Shown piece by piece: positions 42,130 to 52,529 of a DNA stretch of 64,000 nt (position 1 is the first letter of the stretch; each line of letters opens with the position of its first letter). The DNA comes from Pectobacterium carotovorum. Lineage in GTDB: Bacteria > Pseudomonadota > Gammaproteobacteria > Enterobacterales > Enterobacteriaceae. The stretch lies in the NCBI GenBank assembly GCA_016415585.1, contig CP066552.1:2046001-2110000 (forward strand). The letters are read 5' to 3'. Below the pieces are notes generated by a model. It saw only the letters and a program-made list of their open reading frames with translations. It was not told the DNA's origin and made no database searches. A program made the position numbers and the translations under genes.

Positions 42130-42159
42130 TAGCTGGGGGTTTATTTATCCCCCCAGCTA
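42130..42159. other. Hairpin after pyrD
   Basis: TAGCTGGGGG and CCCCCAGCTA form a ten-base stem around a ten-base AT-rich loop. No strong T tract follows on either strand, so it is a possible 3'-end or terminator hairpin. Confidence 0.5.
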
Positions 42160-42310
42160 GTCTATATTTTATCCGTTTGCGTAAATAATCTATCAACCGA
42201 TGTCTGATCTTCTTACCGCAACGTTTATGACGATGAACGGTTATTGTAATGTGAGAAAACACAATCAGCCATTTCTGATATTTCTACTGTGAAGGCGAAG
42301 GGTAAATAAT

Positions 42311-42898
42311 ATGAAGTTAAAACCTGACGATAACTGGCGCTGGTATTTTGATACCGAACACGATCGCCTGATGTTGGATTTGGCTAACGGCATGTTATTC
42401 CGTTCTCGTTTTCCGTCTAAAATGTTAACGCCGGATGCATTTAATGAATGTGCATTCTGTGTTGACGATGCTGCGCTATTTTTTACCTATAACGACAAGT
42501 GTCAGAAAGCGGCGCTGCACCGTGACCTTCAAGGCGAATTGGTTTTGAATGCGCTGGTCGCAAGCCGATTTCTCAAACCGCTTATGCCAAAAAGTTGGCA
42601 CTTCATCCAGCAGCCGGATGCCGTGACGTATTCGCCGCAGGCGGGTGATGTTGTACAGGTTCAGCTCACTGAAACTCATGAAACGGCCTGTTTCCTGGTG
42701 GCGGAAGCAGGGGACAAAGCCTGTCTCTGTCTGCTGGCGCAAGAACAGCTGTCATTAAGTGGAAAGACCATGGGGCTGGGCGACGCCATAAAAATCATGC
42801 ACGACAGGCTAATGCCCGCCGTCGTTCAGAATAGAGCTGAGTGGGAAACCGCGTTGGGTGAAGGCACGTCGGCATTTGAGTATGCCAAGGTCGTCTAA
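42311..42898 (+). CDS. zapC: Cell division protein ZapC
   Basis: ZapC binds FtsZ and promotes lateral bundling of protofilaments in the Z ring. The 195-residue protein begins [20 protein letters not shown], like E. coli ZapC (YcbW), and keeps blocks such as [16 protein letters not shown] and [14 protein letters not shown]. It lacks membrane segments. It lies between pyrD and ycbX as in E. coli. A partial repeat element follows its stop codon. Confidence 0.93.
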   Translation: MKLKPDDNWRWYFDTEHDRLMLDLANGMLFRSRFPSKMLTPDAFNECAFCVDDAALFFTYNDKCQKAALHRDLQGELVLNALVASRFLKPLMPKSWHFIQQPDAVTYSPQAGDVVQVQLTETHETACFLVAEAGDKACLCLLAQEQLSLSGKTMGLGDAIKIMHDRLMPAVVQNRAEWETALGEGTSAFEYAKVV

Positions 42899-42906
42899 AC
42901 CGCGTC

Positions 42907-42934
42907 ATATCCCCGTCATACTTCAAACTGCATG
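42907..42934. repeat. Truncated copy of the palindromic repeat (zapC-ycbX gap)
   Basis: CCCCGTCATACTTCAAACTGC followed by ATGTACG matches the left half of the repeat at 10600-10724, then similarity stops. It fills most of the 55-base gap between two convergent genes. Confidence 0.6.
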
Positions 42935-42953
42935 TACGCTATTTTTTCTTTGG

Positions 42954-44075
42954 CTATTGCAGATGAACGTCACTCTGCGGAATACAGCTACAGCTAAGAA
43001 TCTCGCCGTTTTGCCTGATGGCATTTTGCTTCAGTGCGGAAACTTCTCCGCTGACCAACGTCAATTTACAGCAACCGCACAGTCCTGCCCGACAAGAATA
43101 GGGGATTCGAATACCCTGTTGTTCCAATTGTTCCAGTAAAATCTGCTGATTGTTCCCTTGTAACGATTTTCCCTGATAGTGGATGGTGACGGCCTGTTCG
43201 CTTTTTTCGGGAACCACAAGGTTTTCGACTACCTGACCGGAACCATAAGGACGCGGCGGTTTGGTCGCTAAGACTTCCAATGTGTCGCCCACGCGAATGA
43301 TGCCCGTATTTCTGGCGACCAAATTTTGCCCAAAATCAACGTCGCCGTTCTCGGCAGTACGGAAAGATTGCAGCGTTGCCAGTGGTTCTCCTGACGGATG
43401 CTTACGGCCACGTTCGATGCTGACGGTGGTGAAAATGCAGCGGCTACAGGGTTTGACGACGTCAAAAATAACCTCGCCAATCCGAATGGTCTTCCAACTG
43501 TCTTCGGCAAAGGCTTCCGCGCCCGTCACGACCAAATTGGGGCGAAACTGTTCGATTTTAATGCCGGCGGAACAGCGCTGGCGTAGCGCCTGAAATGAGG
43601 CATCATTAATTAACAGAAACGGATAGCCGTCGGCAAATGCTAAAGGAACGTCTGGATAATGTTTAACTCGCCGCGATGGCTCATTGCCCACCCAGCGAAG
43701 CTGTACGGCACGCTGAAAATAGTGGCTTAACCAGACATTGATGGCTTCAGGAGCGACGAGTGCCGTAAAGTGCGTCCCCCAGACTTCTGTCGGCTGAGGT
43801 GTTTCGGTGAAGTCGGCAAAACGTATAGTGGCCGTTTGACCATCCGGCGCAGCAATAAACAGTCCATCGGGTAACAAGGCGGGGGTAAATAGCACCATCT
43901 GCGGATACTGGCGGGCAGTAATAAATGTGCCATCCGATTCGGTAATCATGAAGGCACGATCGTTCGCCAAACCGCTGACAGACGCCATCGCGTGGGACAG
44001 TTGTAGCCCCCGCATCGATTTTACTGGATGAATATAAAGCCGCGTTACGCCAATCACTGACCTGTTCCTTGCCAA
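42954..44075 (-). CDS. ycbX: MOSC domain and 2Fe-2S ferredoxin protein YcbX
   Basis: YcbX is a molybdenum-cofactor protein that detoxifies N-hydroxylated bases such as 6-hydroxylaminopurine in E. coli. The 373-residue protein has a MOSC N-terminal beta-barrel ([14 protein letters not shown]), a MOSC domain with the cofactor-binding cysteine in [14 protein letters not shown], and a C-terminal plant-type 2Fe-2S domain with cysteines in [11 protein letters not shown] and SCSC. Start and length match the E. coli protein closely. It is divergent from rlmKL and convergent with zapC. Confidence 0.93.
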   Translation of the reverse strand: MARNRSVIGVTRLYIHPVKSMRGLQLSHAMASVSGLANDRAFMITESDGTFITARQYPQMVLFTPALLPDGLFIAAPDGQTATIRFADFTETPQPTEVWGTHFTALVAPEAINVWLSHYFQRAVQLRWVGNEPSRRVKHYPDVPLAFADGYPFLLINDASFQALRQRCSAGIKIEQFRPNLVVTGAEAFAEDSWKTIRIGEVIFDVVKPCSRCIFTTVSIERGRKHPSGEPLATLQSFRTAENGDVDFGQNLVARNTGIIRVGDTLEVLATKPPRPYGSGQVVENLVVPEKSEQAVTIHYQGKSLQGNNQQILLEQLEQQGIRIPYSCRAGLCGCCKLTLVSGEVSALKQNAIRQNGEILSCSCIPQSDVHLQ

Positions 44076-44167
44076 AGTAAAACGGCAACTTTATGACAAG
44101 CGTCTCGGATTAGCTATAATGCGCCTCAATTTCTTTTATGAATCTATTTTTTGGTGATAGTGACGAC

Positions 44168-46285
44168 ATGAATGCTTTGTTTGCCAGTACGGCGCGGGGA
44201 TTGGAAGAGTTATTAAAAAGCGAACTCGAATCATTGGGTGCGCAGTCCTGTGCGGTTGTGCAGGGCGGTGTCCATTTTGAGGGTGACAATCGCCTGCTGT
44301 ACCAGAGCCTGCTGTGGAGCCGTCTGGCATCGCGCATTCTGCTGCCGCTGAATGAATTCAAGGTACACAGCGATCTGGATTTGTATCTGGGCGTGCAGGC
44401 AATTGACTGGTCAACGATCTTCAGCATCGATAAAACCTTTGCCGTGCATTTTACCGGTACCAATGAAGATATCCGCAACAGCCAGTACGGTGCGTTAAAA
44501 GTCAAAGATGCGATTGTGGATAGCTTCACGCGCAAAACCGGGCAGCGGCCAGATGTGGCGAAACAGCAGCCGGATATTCGCGTTAACGTCTTTTTACAGC
44601 GTGATATGGCCAGCGTTTCGCTGGATTTAAGCGGTGATGGCTTACATCAGCGTGGTTACCGCGATCTGGCCGGACTGGCGCCGCTAAAAGAGAACTTGGC
44701 GGCGGCGATTGTGTTGCGTTCCGGCTGGCAGAGCGGCACGCCGCTGGTCGATCCGATGTGTGGTTCCGGTACGTTGCTGATCGAAGCGGCCATGATCGCA
44801 TCCGATCGCGCGCCCGGCTTGCATCGCACGCACTGGGGATTTAACGCCTGGTTAAAGCACGATGCCGAACTGTGGCGCGAGGTGACCACGGAAGCGCAGC
44901 AGCGTGCTAGCCAAGGCTTGCAGACGACGACGGCGCGTTTCTTCGGATCGGATAACGATCGTCGAGTGATCGAGATTGCCAAAGCTAATGCGCGTCGCGC
45001 AGGCGTTGCCGAACTGATTTCTTTTGACGTGAGGGATGCTGCGCAGCTAAAAAATCCACTGCCGGAAGGCCCGAAAGGTACGGTTGTCAGCAACCCGCCT
45101 TACGGTGAACGTCTGGAAAGTGAGCCCGCATTGATTGCCCTGCATAATATGCTGGGCCGTAAGATGAAAAGCGACTTTGGTGGCTGGCAGCTCTCGCTGT
45201 TCAGTGCCTCGCCGGAACTGCTGAGCTGCCTGCAACTGCGTGCCGAGCGCCAATTCAAGGCGAAAAACGGCCCGCTGGACTGCGTACAGAAAAATTATCA
45301 ACTGGCGGAAACACAGGGTGGGGCTGCGGGGGAAATCGCAGAAGACTTTGCCAACCGTCTACGCAAGAACCTGCGCAAGCTGGAAAAATGGGCGAAGCAG
45401 CAGGGGATTGAGTGCTATCGCATCTATGATGCCGATCTGCCTGAATATAATGTGGCGGTTGACCGCTATGGCAGTTGGGTTGTCGTACAAGAGTATGCGC
45501 CGCCGAAAACCATTGATGCGCAAAAGGCGCGTCAGCGCCTGTTTGATGTGATCAACGCGACGCTGAGCGTACTGGAATTACCGTCGAACCGTCTGGTGCT
45601 GAAAACGCGCGAACGTCAGAAAGGTAAAAACCAGTATGAGAAACTGGCGCAGAAAGGTGACTTCCTGCTGATGGAAGAGTTTGGCGCCAAGCTGTGGGTC
45701 AACCTGACCGACTACCTCGATACCGGCCTATTCCTCGACCACCGTATCGCCCGAAAAATGCTGGGTGAGATGAGCCGTGGCAAAGATTTTCTTAACCTGT
45801 TTGCCTACACCGGCACGGCGAGTGTGCATGCTGGACTGGGCGGTGCACGTTCAACGACCACTGTCGATATGTCACGCACCTATCTGGAATGGGCAGAGAA
45901 AAACCTGCGGGTGAATGGTCTGACCGGGCGTCAGCATCGTCTGATCCAAGCAGATTGCCTGTCATGGCTACATAACGGGAACGAGCAATTTGATGTGATC
46001 TTCATTGACCCGCCGACTTTCTCTAACTCAAAACGAATGGAAGAGTCGTTTGATGTCCAGCGCGATCATCTGGCTCTGATGAAAGATCTCAAACGCCTGC
46101 TGCGTCGTGGCGGCACCATCATGTTCTCGAACAATAAACGCGGCTTCCAGATGGATACCGCTGGTCTGACTGCGCTGGGGCTGAACGCCAAAGAAATTAC
46201 CGCACAGACCCAATCGCAGGATTTTGCCCGTAATCGTCAAATTCATAACTGCTGGCTGCTAACGCATGCCGGTGAGGAAAAGTAA
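44168..46285 (+). CDS. rlmL: Bifunctional 23S rRNA methyltransferase RlmKL
   Basis: One protein makes two 23S rRNA marks: the N-terminal RlmL half makes m2G2445 and the C-terminal RlmK half makes m7G2069. The order is THUMP domain (about 45-155), RlmL with [14 protein letters not shown] and SNPPYGERL, then RlmK with [15 protein letters not shown] and [10 protein letters not shown]. An upstream ATG at 44138 is in frame; the ATG at 44168 gives [16 protein letters not shown] as in E. coli and 705 residues (702 in E. coli). uup follows after three bases, so the two are likely one operon. Confidence 0.96.
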   Translation: MNALFASTARGLEELLKSELESLGAQSCAVVQGGVHFEGDNRLLYQSLLWSRLASRILLPLNEFKVHSDLDLYLGVQAIDWSTIFSIDKTFAVHFTGTNEDIRNSQYGALKVKDAIVDSFTRKTGQRPDVAKQQPDIRVNVFLQRDMASVSLDLSGDGLHQRGYRDLAGLAPLKENLAAAIVLRSGWQSGTPLVDPMCGSGTLLIEAAMIASDRAPGLHRTHWGFNAWLKHDAELWREVTTEAQQRASQGLQTTTARFFGSDNDRRVIEIAKANARRAGVAELISFDVRDAAQLKNPLPEGPKGTVVSNPPYGERLESEPALIALHNMLGRKMKSDFGGWQLSLFSASPELLSCLQLRAERQFKAKNGPLDCVQKNYQLAETQGGAAGEIAEDFANRLRKNLRKLEKWAKQQGIECYRIYDADLPEYNVAVDRYGSWVVVQEYAPPKTIDAQKARQRLFDVINATLSVLELPSNRLVLKTRERQKGKNQYEKLAQKGDFLLMEEFGAKLWVNLTDYLDTGLFLDHRIARKMLGEMSRGKDFLNLFAYTGTASVHAGLGGARSTTTVDMSRTYLEWAEKNLRVNGLTGRQHRLIQADCLSWLHNGNEQFDVIFIDPPTFSNSKRMEESFDVQRDHLALMKDLKRLLRRGGTIMFSNNKRGFQMDTAGLTALGLNAKEITAQTQSQDFARNRQIHNCWLLTHAGEEK

Positions 46286-46288
46286 CCG

Positions 46289-48199
46289 ATGTCTTTAATC
46301 AGTGTTTCAGGTGCGTGGCTGTCGTTCAGCGATGCGCCGCTGTTGGATAACACCGAACTCCATATCGAAGAAAATGAGCGTGTTTGTCTGGTTGGCCGTA
46401 ACGGCGCGGGTAAATCGACCCTGCTGAAAATTCTGGCCAAAGAGATCCCGCTGGATGATGGTCGTATCACCTATGAACAAGATCTGATTGTCGCGCGCCT
46501 GCAACAGGATCCCCCGCGTGATGTTGCTGGTAGCGTCTTTGATTTTGTTGCTGAAGGGGTCGCCGCACAGGCGGATCACCTGAAAAACTATCACGCCATG
46601 CTACGTCTGGTAGAAAGCGATCCGAGTGAAAAGAACCTGAATCAACTGGCTAAGTTGCAGGACGTTTTGGAGCATCAGGGCCTATGGCAATTGGAAAGTC
46701 GCATTCACGAGGTGCTGGAACAGCTTGGTCTGTCCGCCGATGCGCCGCTGGCTTCGCTTTCCGGTGGCTGGCTGCGTAAAGCTGCACTCGGCAGAGCGCT
46801 GGTGAGTTCACCGCGTGTGCTGCTGCTGGATGAACCAACTAACCATCTGGATATTGAGACGATTGACTGGCTGGAAACCTTCCTGAAAACGTTCCAAGGC
46901 AGCATTGTCTTTATCTCCCATGACCGCTCGTTTATTCGCAATATGGCGACCCGCATTGTCGACCTCGATCGCGGAAAACTGGTTTCCTGGCCGGGTAACT
47001 ACGATAAGTATCTGGAAGGGAAAGAAGAAGCGCTGCGGGTGGAAGATCTGCAAAATGCGGAATTCGATCGCAAACTGGCGCAGGAAGAAGTGTGGATCCG
47101 TCAGGGCATCAAAGCCCGCCGTACCCGTAATGAAGGACGTGTGCGGGCACTGAAGGCCATGCGCCAGGATCGTGCGCAGCGTCGTGAAGTGATGGGCTCG
47201 GCGAAAATGCAGGTTGAAGAAGCTGCTCGCTCTGGCAAGATTGTGTTTGAGCTGGAAGACGTGAGCTACCAGATTGACGATAAGATACTGACCCGTAATT
47301 TCTCCGCTCAGGTACAGCGCGGCGACAAGATTGCGCTGGTGGGGCCGAATGGCTGCGGCAAAACCACACTGCTAAAATTAATGCTGGGTGGGTTAGAACC
47401 GGTCAGTGGACGCGTGCACTGTGGCACGAAGTTGGAAGTTGCCTATTTCGATCAGCACCGTGCTGAACTCGATCCAGAACGTACGGTGATGGACAACCTG
47501 GCAGAAGGCAAGCAGGAAGTGATGGTCAACGGCCGTTCACGTCATGTGCTGGGCTATTTGCAGGACTTCCTGTTCCATCCGAAACGCGCCATGACGCCGG
47601 TAAAAGCGCTGTCGGGTGGGGAGCGTAACCGCCTGCTGTTGGCGCGTTTGTTCCTCAAACCCAGTAACCTGTTGATTCTCGATGAACCGACCAACGATCT
47701 GGATGTGGAAACGCTGGAATTGCTGGAAGAGTTAATCGAAAGTTATCAAGGAACGGTTCTGCTGGTCAGCCACGACCGTCAGTTCGTTGATAATTCGGTT
47801 ACCGAATGCTGGATCTTTGAAGGCGAGGGCAAAATTTCTCGCTTTGTCGGCGGGTATTTTGATGCGCAACAGCAGCGTGCAACGGCGACACCACTGCGAA
47901 CGACGGCTGCATCGGCGGTAACAGCGCCAGCGGCGACGGTGAACACCGCACCGTCCGCTAAACGAAGCACGGGGAAATTAAGTTATAACCAGCAGCGCGA
48001 ATTAGACCAATTGCCGCTGCGTCTTGAGCAACTGGAGCAGGAAATTGAGTCGCTGCAAGCGCAAATGAATGACGCCAGTTTCTTTAACCGCCCACGCGAA
48101 GAGACGCAGCAGGTTTTAAGCGCTCTGGCGGAGGCGGAAAGCGCGCTGGAAACCTGTTTCGAACGTTGGGAAGAGCTGGAAGCACAGAAAAACGGCTAA
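46289..48199 (+). CDS. uup: ABC-F ATPase Uup
   Basis: Uup is a soluble ABC-F protein linked to ribosome function and to lowering transposon precise excision. The 636-residue protein has two ATPase domains, the first with [24 protein letters not shown] and LLDEPTNHLD, the second with GPNGCGKTT, LSGGERNRLLLARL and ILDEPTNDLD. They are joined by the ABC-F linker (about 235-300). The C-terminal coiled-coil DNA-binding domain (about 565-636) is rich in Gln and Glu. It follows rlmKL by three bases. Confidence 0.96.
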   Translation: MSLISVSGAWLSFSDAPLLDNTELHIEENERVCLVGRNGAGKSTLLKILAKEIPLDDGRITYEQDLIVARLQQDPPRDVAGSVFDFVAEGVAAQADHLKNYHAMLRLVESDPSEKNLNQLAKLQDVLEHQGLWQLESRIHEVLEQLGLSADAPLASLSGGWLRKAALGRALVSSPRVLLLDEPTNHLDIETIDWLETFLKTFQGSIVFISHDRSFIRNMATRIVDLDRGKLVSWPGNYDKYLEGKEEALRVEDLQNAEFDRKLAQEEVWIRQGIKARRTRNEGRVRALKAMRQDRAQRREVMGSAKMQVEEAARSGKIVFELEDVSYQIDDKILTRNFSAQVQRGDKIALVGPNGCGKTTLLKLMLGGLEPVSGRVHCGTKLEVAYFDQHRAELDPERTVMDNLAEGKQEVMVNGRSRHVLGYLQDFLFHPKRAMTPVKALSGGERNRLLLARLFLKPSNLLILDEPTNDLDVETLELLEELIESYQGTVLLVSHDRQFVDNSVTECWIFEGEGKISRFVGGYFDAQQQRATATPLRTTAASAVTAPAATVNTAPSAKRSTGKLSYNQQRELDQLPLRLEQLEQEIESLQAQMNDASFFNRPREETQQVLSALAEAESALETCFERWEELEAQKNG

Positions 48200-48239
48200 T
48201 TCATTCAGATTTCTGGCAAGCTTATTTCTCGAACTAGAA

Positions 48240-48420
48240 CGGTGATAATGGGATAGAAGAGTAAAGCGTTTGCGCCATGGACAAAAACGTCAGGAACGTT
48301 TTTGAACGTCGCTAGCGACGGCCCTGAAAGGGTGAATCTCAGGGATGAGATTCATATCTGCGCAATCCGAGCGTACAGGGACGTATTTACAGCGTCTTTA
48401 CGATCTACCCATTATCACCG
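48240..48420. repeat. 181-bp MITE-like element with terminal inverted repeats
   Basis: The ends are perfect 13-base inverted repeats: CGGTGATAATGGG at 48240-48252 and CCCATTATCACCG at 48408-48420. With small gaps the pairing extends to about 28 bases (GTAAAGCG inside the left end, CGTCTTTAC inside the right). The interior has three nested hairpins: CAAAAACGT/ACGTTTTTG (48282-48304), CGTCGCTAGCGACG (48307-48320) and TGAATCTCA/TGAGATTCA (48333-48354). No coding sequence is visible. It fills most of the gap between uup and pqiA. Confidence 0.7.
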
Positions 48421-48503
48421 CACGATGTACTTTACCTGTGCACTTATGGCATTGGTGACGATGCTTTCAGTCAGAAGCTGACGAATTTTGAAGGAGAGAA
48501 CGT

Positions 48504-49811
48504 GTGTGTTCCCATCACGATCGGCATGACTGTAATCTTCAACACGAGCATCACCATGATGACTATATGCTTTGCCCGCAGTGCGACCTGCTGGTGGAGT
48601 TACCTGAGCTATTACACGGTCAGAAGGCGACCTGCCCACGCTGTAAAACCACGCTAACCAACCACCAGACGGAACCGCGTAAACGGCCAGTTGGCTACGC
48701 GGTGAGCGCGCTGGTCATGCTATTGCTGGCAAACCTCTTCCCCTTCGTTTCTATGCGTGTAGCGGGAATCACCAGCGAAATTACCCTGATACAAATTCCT
48801 AAAGTGATGGTGGCGGAAAACTACGCCAGCGTCGCGACGCTGTTTATGCTGTTTGTTCAACTGGTTCCAGCTTTCAGTATGGCGACCCTCATTCTGCTTT
48901 GCCTACACGCTTCGCTGCCGCTGGCATTGAAAAAAAGCATGGGCAAAATGCTGTTCCACCTCAAAAGTTGGGGAATGGCAGAGATTTTTCTTGCTGGCGT
49001 GCTGGTCAGCTTTGTCAAACTGATGGCCTATGGTGATATCGGCATCGGCACCAGCTTTATGCCTTTTGTCCTGTTCTGTCTGCTACAATTATTGGCCTTC
49101 CAAAGCCTCGATCGCCGCTGGTTGTGGAATGACATCGTGCCGCCGCCCGCGCTGCCTGCGCCACCGGCTCTGGGACAAAGCGGGCTATCGCAAGGGCTGC
49201 GTTTATGCACATGTTGCACCGCCATTCTGCCAGCTAACCAGCTAATCTGTCCGCGCTGCCACTCACGCGGACATGCCCGCAAGAAGCACAGCCTGCAATG
49301 GACGCTAGCCCTGCTGATTACCTCCATAATGCTCTATATCCCCTCGAATTTGATGCCGATCATGGTGACAGAAGCCTTCGGCGATCGCATGGGATCGACG
49401 ATCATGGCGGGCGTTATCCTGCTGTGGGGTATGGGGTCTTATCCTGTCGCGCTGGTGATTTTTGTCGCCAGCGTCATGGTGCCATCGCTAAAAATGCTGG
49501 CGCTAGGCTGGCTTTGCTGGCAGGCCAATCGCAAAACCAAGAAAACGGAAGATAGCGAGCGGATGCATGTCATCTATGAGATGGTTGAGTTTGTTGGGCG
49601 CTGGTCGATGATTGATGTATTCGTTATTGCCGTCCTGTCTGCGATGGTGCGCATCGGTCGGCTGATGAGTATTTATCCCGCCATTGGGGCGGTGCTGTTC
49701 GCGGCTGTGGTGATTCTGACCATGTTTGCCGCGATGATGTTTGATCCCCGCTTGTTGTGGGATCGTCGCGATGATGTTCTTCATAAGGAGCCTGCCGTTG
49801 GCGAAAGATAA
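48504..49811 (+). CDS. pqiA: Intermembrane transport protein PqiA
   Basis: PqiA is the inner-membrane partner of the MCE protein PqiB and is thought to help move lipids between the inner and outer membranes; the E. coli operon is induced by paraquat through SoxS. The 435-residue protein has two tandem modules, each with a zinc-ribbon-like cysteine set (C24, C27, C44, C47, then CTCC and CPRC near 234-252) and four membrane helices. The start is GTG at 48504 with AAGGAG seven bases upstream; the N-terminus is histidine-rich (HEHHHDD). pqiB overlaps its end. Confidence 0.92.
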   Translation: MCSHHDRHDCNLQHEHHHDDYMLCPQCDLLVELPELLHGQKATCPRCKTTLTNHQTEPRKRPVGYAVSALVMLLLANLFPFVSMRVAGITSEITLIQIPKVMVAENYASVATLFMLFVQLVPAFSMATLILLCLHASLPLALKKSMGKMLFHLKSWGMAEIFLAGVLVSFVKLMAYGDIGIGTSFMPFVLFCLLQLLAFQSLDRRWLWNDIVPPPALPAPPALGQSGLSQGLRLCTCCTAILPANQLICPRCHSRGHARKKHSLQWTLALLITSIMLYIPSNLMPIMVTEAFGDRMGSTIMAGVILLWGMGSYPVALVIFVASVMVPSLKMLALGWLCWQANRKTKKTEDSERMHVIYEMVEFVGRWSMIDVFVIAVLSAMVRIGRLMSIYPAIGAVLFAAVVILTMFAAMMFDPRLLWDRRDDVLHKEPAVGER

Positions 49812-51441
49812 CCATGCCATTGCGGATGTAGAAACGATTAAACGCTGGTCGCCGGTCTGGATTGTGCCGATTGTCACGGTACTGATCGGTGCCTGGATAC
49901 TGTTTTACCATTTCAGCCATCAGGGGCCGCAAATTACGCTGATTACCAGCAACGCCGAAGGTATTGAAGCGGGAAAAACCAACATCAAAAGCCGTAACGT
50001 GGACGTCGGGATCGTAGAAAGCGTGGTGCTGAGTGACGACCTCCATCGGGTGGAGATTAAAGCACGACTGCATGACGGTATGGGTAAACTGCTCAAGCAG
50101 GACTCTGCTTTCTGGGTGGTGAAGCCGCAAATTGGTCGCGAAGGGGTTTCCGGTCTGGGGACGCTCTTATCCGGTGCTTACATTGAGCTACAGCCCGGAG
50201 CCAGTAAAAATGATAAAAGCGAGTTTACCCTGCTGGATGCGCCGCCGCTGGCTTCGCCGGATGCGAAAGGCATCAGGGTGATACTAGACAGTGAGCAATC
50301 CGGGCAGTTGAATGCGGGCGATCCCGTTCTGTTCCGCGGCTATCGGGTGGGGTCGGTGGAAACCAGCGAGTTTGATCCGAAGGCGCGCAAGATGCGCTAT
50401 CAGCTGTTTGTCTCCGCGCCGTATGACGGCCTGGTCACGACCAATGTTCGTTTCTGGAAAGACAGTGGCGTCGCATTCGATATGTCGGCACAGGGTATGC
50501 GTGTCGAAATGGGCTCGCTGACTACGTTATTTAGCGGTGGCGTCAGCTTTGATGTTCCCACTGGATGGGAATTGGGGGATGCCGCCCAGACAATGGCGCA
50601 GTATCGGCTCTTTGATAGCCAACGTAGCATTCAGGACTCGCTGTACACCGAATATAAAGAATATCTGCTGTTCTTCAGTGAATCGATCCGTGGTTTACAG
50701 GCGGGGGCACCGGTTGAATTCCGCGGCATTCGACTGGGAACGGTTGCTGAAGCGCCATTTTTCCCACGCAATATGCAGCAGGACCTGGATGATGACTATC
50801 GAATTCCTGTGCTGATACGCATTGAACCAGAGCGTTTTGCGAAAAGGATCGGGGACTCATTCGACATAGAACAGCACTTGAAACAAGCGCCATCACAAGG
50901 GTTACGCGCGTCACTGAAGTCGGCAAACCTGATCACTGGAGCACTTTATATCGATCTCGATTTTTATCCGAAAGAGAAGGTTAATAAACAGCTTTATGTT
51001 TTTGATGGTTATCCGATCCTGCCAACGATTGACGGTGGCCTGTCTCAGATTCAGCAGAAGCTGATGGCGGTGCTAGATAAGGTGAATAACCTGCCGCTGA
51101 ACCCGATGGTCAATGAAGCGACGAAGACACTGGCGGAAAGTCAGGCAATGCTGCGTGAAATGCAAAAAACACTGGCGACGTTGAATAAGCTGACATCTAG
51201 CAAAGCAATGCAGGATCTGCCAGAAGATATGCAAAAAACCTTGCTTGAATTGAATCGCAGCATGAAAGGCTTCCAGCCCGGTTCACCGGCGTATAACAAG
51301 ATGGTGGCGGATATGCAGCGTTTGGATCAGGTGTTGCGGGAGCTACAGCCCGTGTTACGTACCCTGAACGAGAAAAGCAACGCCTTGGTGTTTGAGGCGC
51401 AGGGGAGTCAGGATCCTCAGCCGAAGAGGGCAACACAATGA
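49798..51441 (+). CDS. pqiB: Intermembrane transport protein PqiB (MCE family)
   Basis: PqiB forms stacked hexameric MCE rings and a needle that spans the periplasm between PqiA and PqiC. It has one N-terminal membrane helix (about 17-38, WSPVWIVPIVTVLIGAWILF), three MCE domains (about 40-390) and a C-terminal coiled coil (430-530) with QRLDQVLRELQPVLRTLNEK. The open frame reaches back to 49741 inside pqiA. I place the start at a TTG at 49798 because AAGGAG lies seven bases upstream and the resulting 547-residue protein aligns with E. coli PqiB (546). Confidence 0.92.
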   Translation: MAKDNHAIADVETIKRWSPVWIVPIVTVLIGAWILFYHFSHQGPQITLITSNAEGIEAGKTNIKSRNVDVGIVESVVLSDDLHRVEIKARLHDGMGKLLKQDSAFWVVKPQIGREGVSGLGTLLSGAYIELQPGASKNDKSEFTLLDAPPLASPDAKGIRVILDSEQSGQLNAGDPVLFRGYRVGSVETSEFDPKARKMRYQLFVSAPYDGLVTTNVRFWKDSGVAFDMSAQGMRVEMGSLTTLFSGGVSFDVPTGWELGDAAQTMAQYRLFDSQRSIQDSLYTEYKEYLLFFSESIRGLQAGAPVEFRGIRLGTVAEAPFFPRNMQQDLDDDYRIPVLIRIEPERFAKRIGDSFDIEQHLKQAPSQGLRASLKSANLITGALYIDLDFYPKEKVNKQLYVFDGYPILPTIDGGLSQIQQKLMAVLDKVNNLPLNPMVNEATKTLAESQAMLREMQKTLATLNKLTSSKAMQDLPEDMQKTLLELNRSMKGFQPGSPAYNKMVADMQRLDQVLRELQPVLRTLNEKSNALVFEAQGSQDPQPKRATQ

Positions 51442-52004
51442 TTAAAGGATGGACGCTGGCGATGGCGCTGGTACTGAGCGCATGCAGCAGTAGCAATATC
51501 CAGAAAACGTATTATCAGCTACCGACAACCGCGAACACTAGCACGGTGCAGACCGCGATGACTCAGGGGCATCCGCTTTGGGTTGAACATGTCAGCGTGG
51601 CGGACTATCTCGTCAACGCAGGGTTGGTCTACCAGACTAACGATGTGCAATATGTCATTGCCAGTAACAATCTGTGGGCGAGCCCGTTGGATCAACAATT
51701 ACAGCAGGTGCTGGTGACTAACCTGGGGCTGAAGCTGCCCGGCTGGGTCGTGACCACACAGCCGCAGGGAAGTGAGCAGGCAGTGCTGAACGTGGTGGTA
51801 ACGGGTTTTCACGGTCGTTACGATGGCAATGTTATCGTGCGTGGTGAATGGATGCTGACCTATCAGGGGAAAGTGGTTAAACGCCCCTTTAGCGTGATGC
51901 TGCCACAAACAGAAGATGGTTATGACGCGCTGGTAAGAACGCTGGCGCAAGGTTGGCAGCAGGTTGCCCAGTCGATTGCTCAGCAGGCAAGTACGCTTAA
52001 CTAA
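51438..52004 (+). CDS. pqiC: Outer membrane lipoprotein PqiC (YmbA)
   Basis: PqiC is the outer-membrane lipoprotein end of the PqiABC lipid transport system. The 188-residue protein has a lipoprotein signal MIKGWTLAMALVLSAC with lipobox LSAC and the DUF330/ABC-type auxiliary domain. It starts with ATGA overlapping the pqiB stop, so the three genes are one coupled operon. A terminator follows at 52070-52126. Confidence 0.92.
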   Translation: MIKGWTLAMALVLSACSSSNIQKTYYQLPTTANTSTVQTAMTQGHPLWVEHVSVADYLVNAGLVYQTNDVQYVIASNNLWASPLDQQLQQVLVTNLGLKLPGWVVTTQPQGSEQAVLNVVVTGFHGRYDGNVIVRGEWMLTYQGKVVKRPFSVMLPQTEDGYDALVRTLAQGWQQVAQSIAQQASTLN

Positions 52005-52069
52005 ATATTACCCATGCTGAGTATTATCCGAGCATTATTTGAAACAACTACGGTTCCAAGAAAATCAGG

Positions 52070-52126
52070 CCTATAAAGATGTAATGCTTTGATTGCATTG
52101 CATTTTTATAGGTTTTTTACTTTTTT
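52070..52126 (+). terminator. Terminator of the pqiABC operon
   Basis: CCTATAAA and TTTATAGG form the base of a stem that continues as GTAATGC/GCATTGC, followed by TTTTTTACTTTTTT. Confidence 0.88.
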
Positions 52127-52307
52127 CAATCAGTTAAGTTTTTCCCCTTTTTCGTGGGGAAAATTCCTATTTTGGATCACAAATATGACACTGGCGTGAA
52201 TTTTTCGCCTTGACCTTTGGTTTAATAATCGGTATTGATATTATGTGATTGCTTATAAAGTAATCATTGTTTTCTTTCCACCAGATAAATAATGAGGGAA
52301 ATAAGGC
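52127..52307 (+). promoter_or_regulatory. rmf promoter and leader region
   Basis: This AT-rich stretch holds a hairpin TTTTCCCC/GGGGAAAA (52140-52166) and, further on, TTGACC followed after 17 bases by TATTGATATTAT, a plausible sigma-70 promoter for rmf. The leader of about 60 bases ends with AAGG before the ATG. Confidence 0.4.
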
Positions 52308-52475
52308 ATGAAGAGACAGAAACGCGATCGCTTGGAACGGGCTCATTCACGTGGTTATCAAGCAGATATTGTCGGTAGACCAAAGGAATTTTGTCCTTAT
52401 CAATCAATTAATGCCCGGTCTTACTGGTTGGGAGGCTGGCGAAAAGCCATGGAGGACAGGGCTGTTACCGCTTAG
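52308..52475 (+). CDS. rmf: Ribosome modulation factor
   Basis: RMF dimerises 70S ribosomes into inactive 100S particles in stationary phase and starvation. The 55-residue basic protein begins MKRQKRDRLERAHSRGYQAD and contains FCPYQSINARSYWLGGWRKA, nearly identical to E. coli RMF and of the same length. AAGG lies upstream of the ATG. It stands alone between terminators. Placement after pqiABC is the E. coli order (pqiABC-rmf). Confidence 0.96.
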   Translation: MKRQKRDRLERAHSRGYQADIVGRPKEFCPYQSINARSYWLGGWRKAMEDRAVTA

Positions 52476-52498
52476 CGCGCCTTGTCATTAGAGGGAAC

Positions 52499-52529
52499 GC
52501 CTCCGCTTCTGCGGAGGCTTTTGTTTTTT
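52499..52529 (+). terminator. Terminator after rmf
   Basis: GCCTCCGC, loop TTCT, GCGGAGGC, then TTTTGTTTTTT. Confidence 0.92.
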
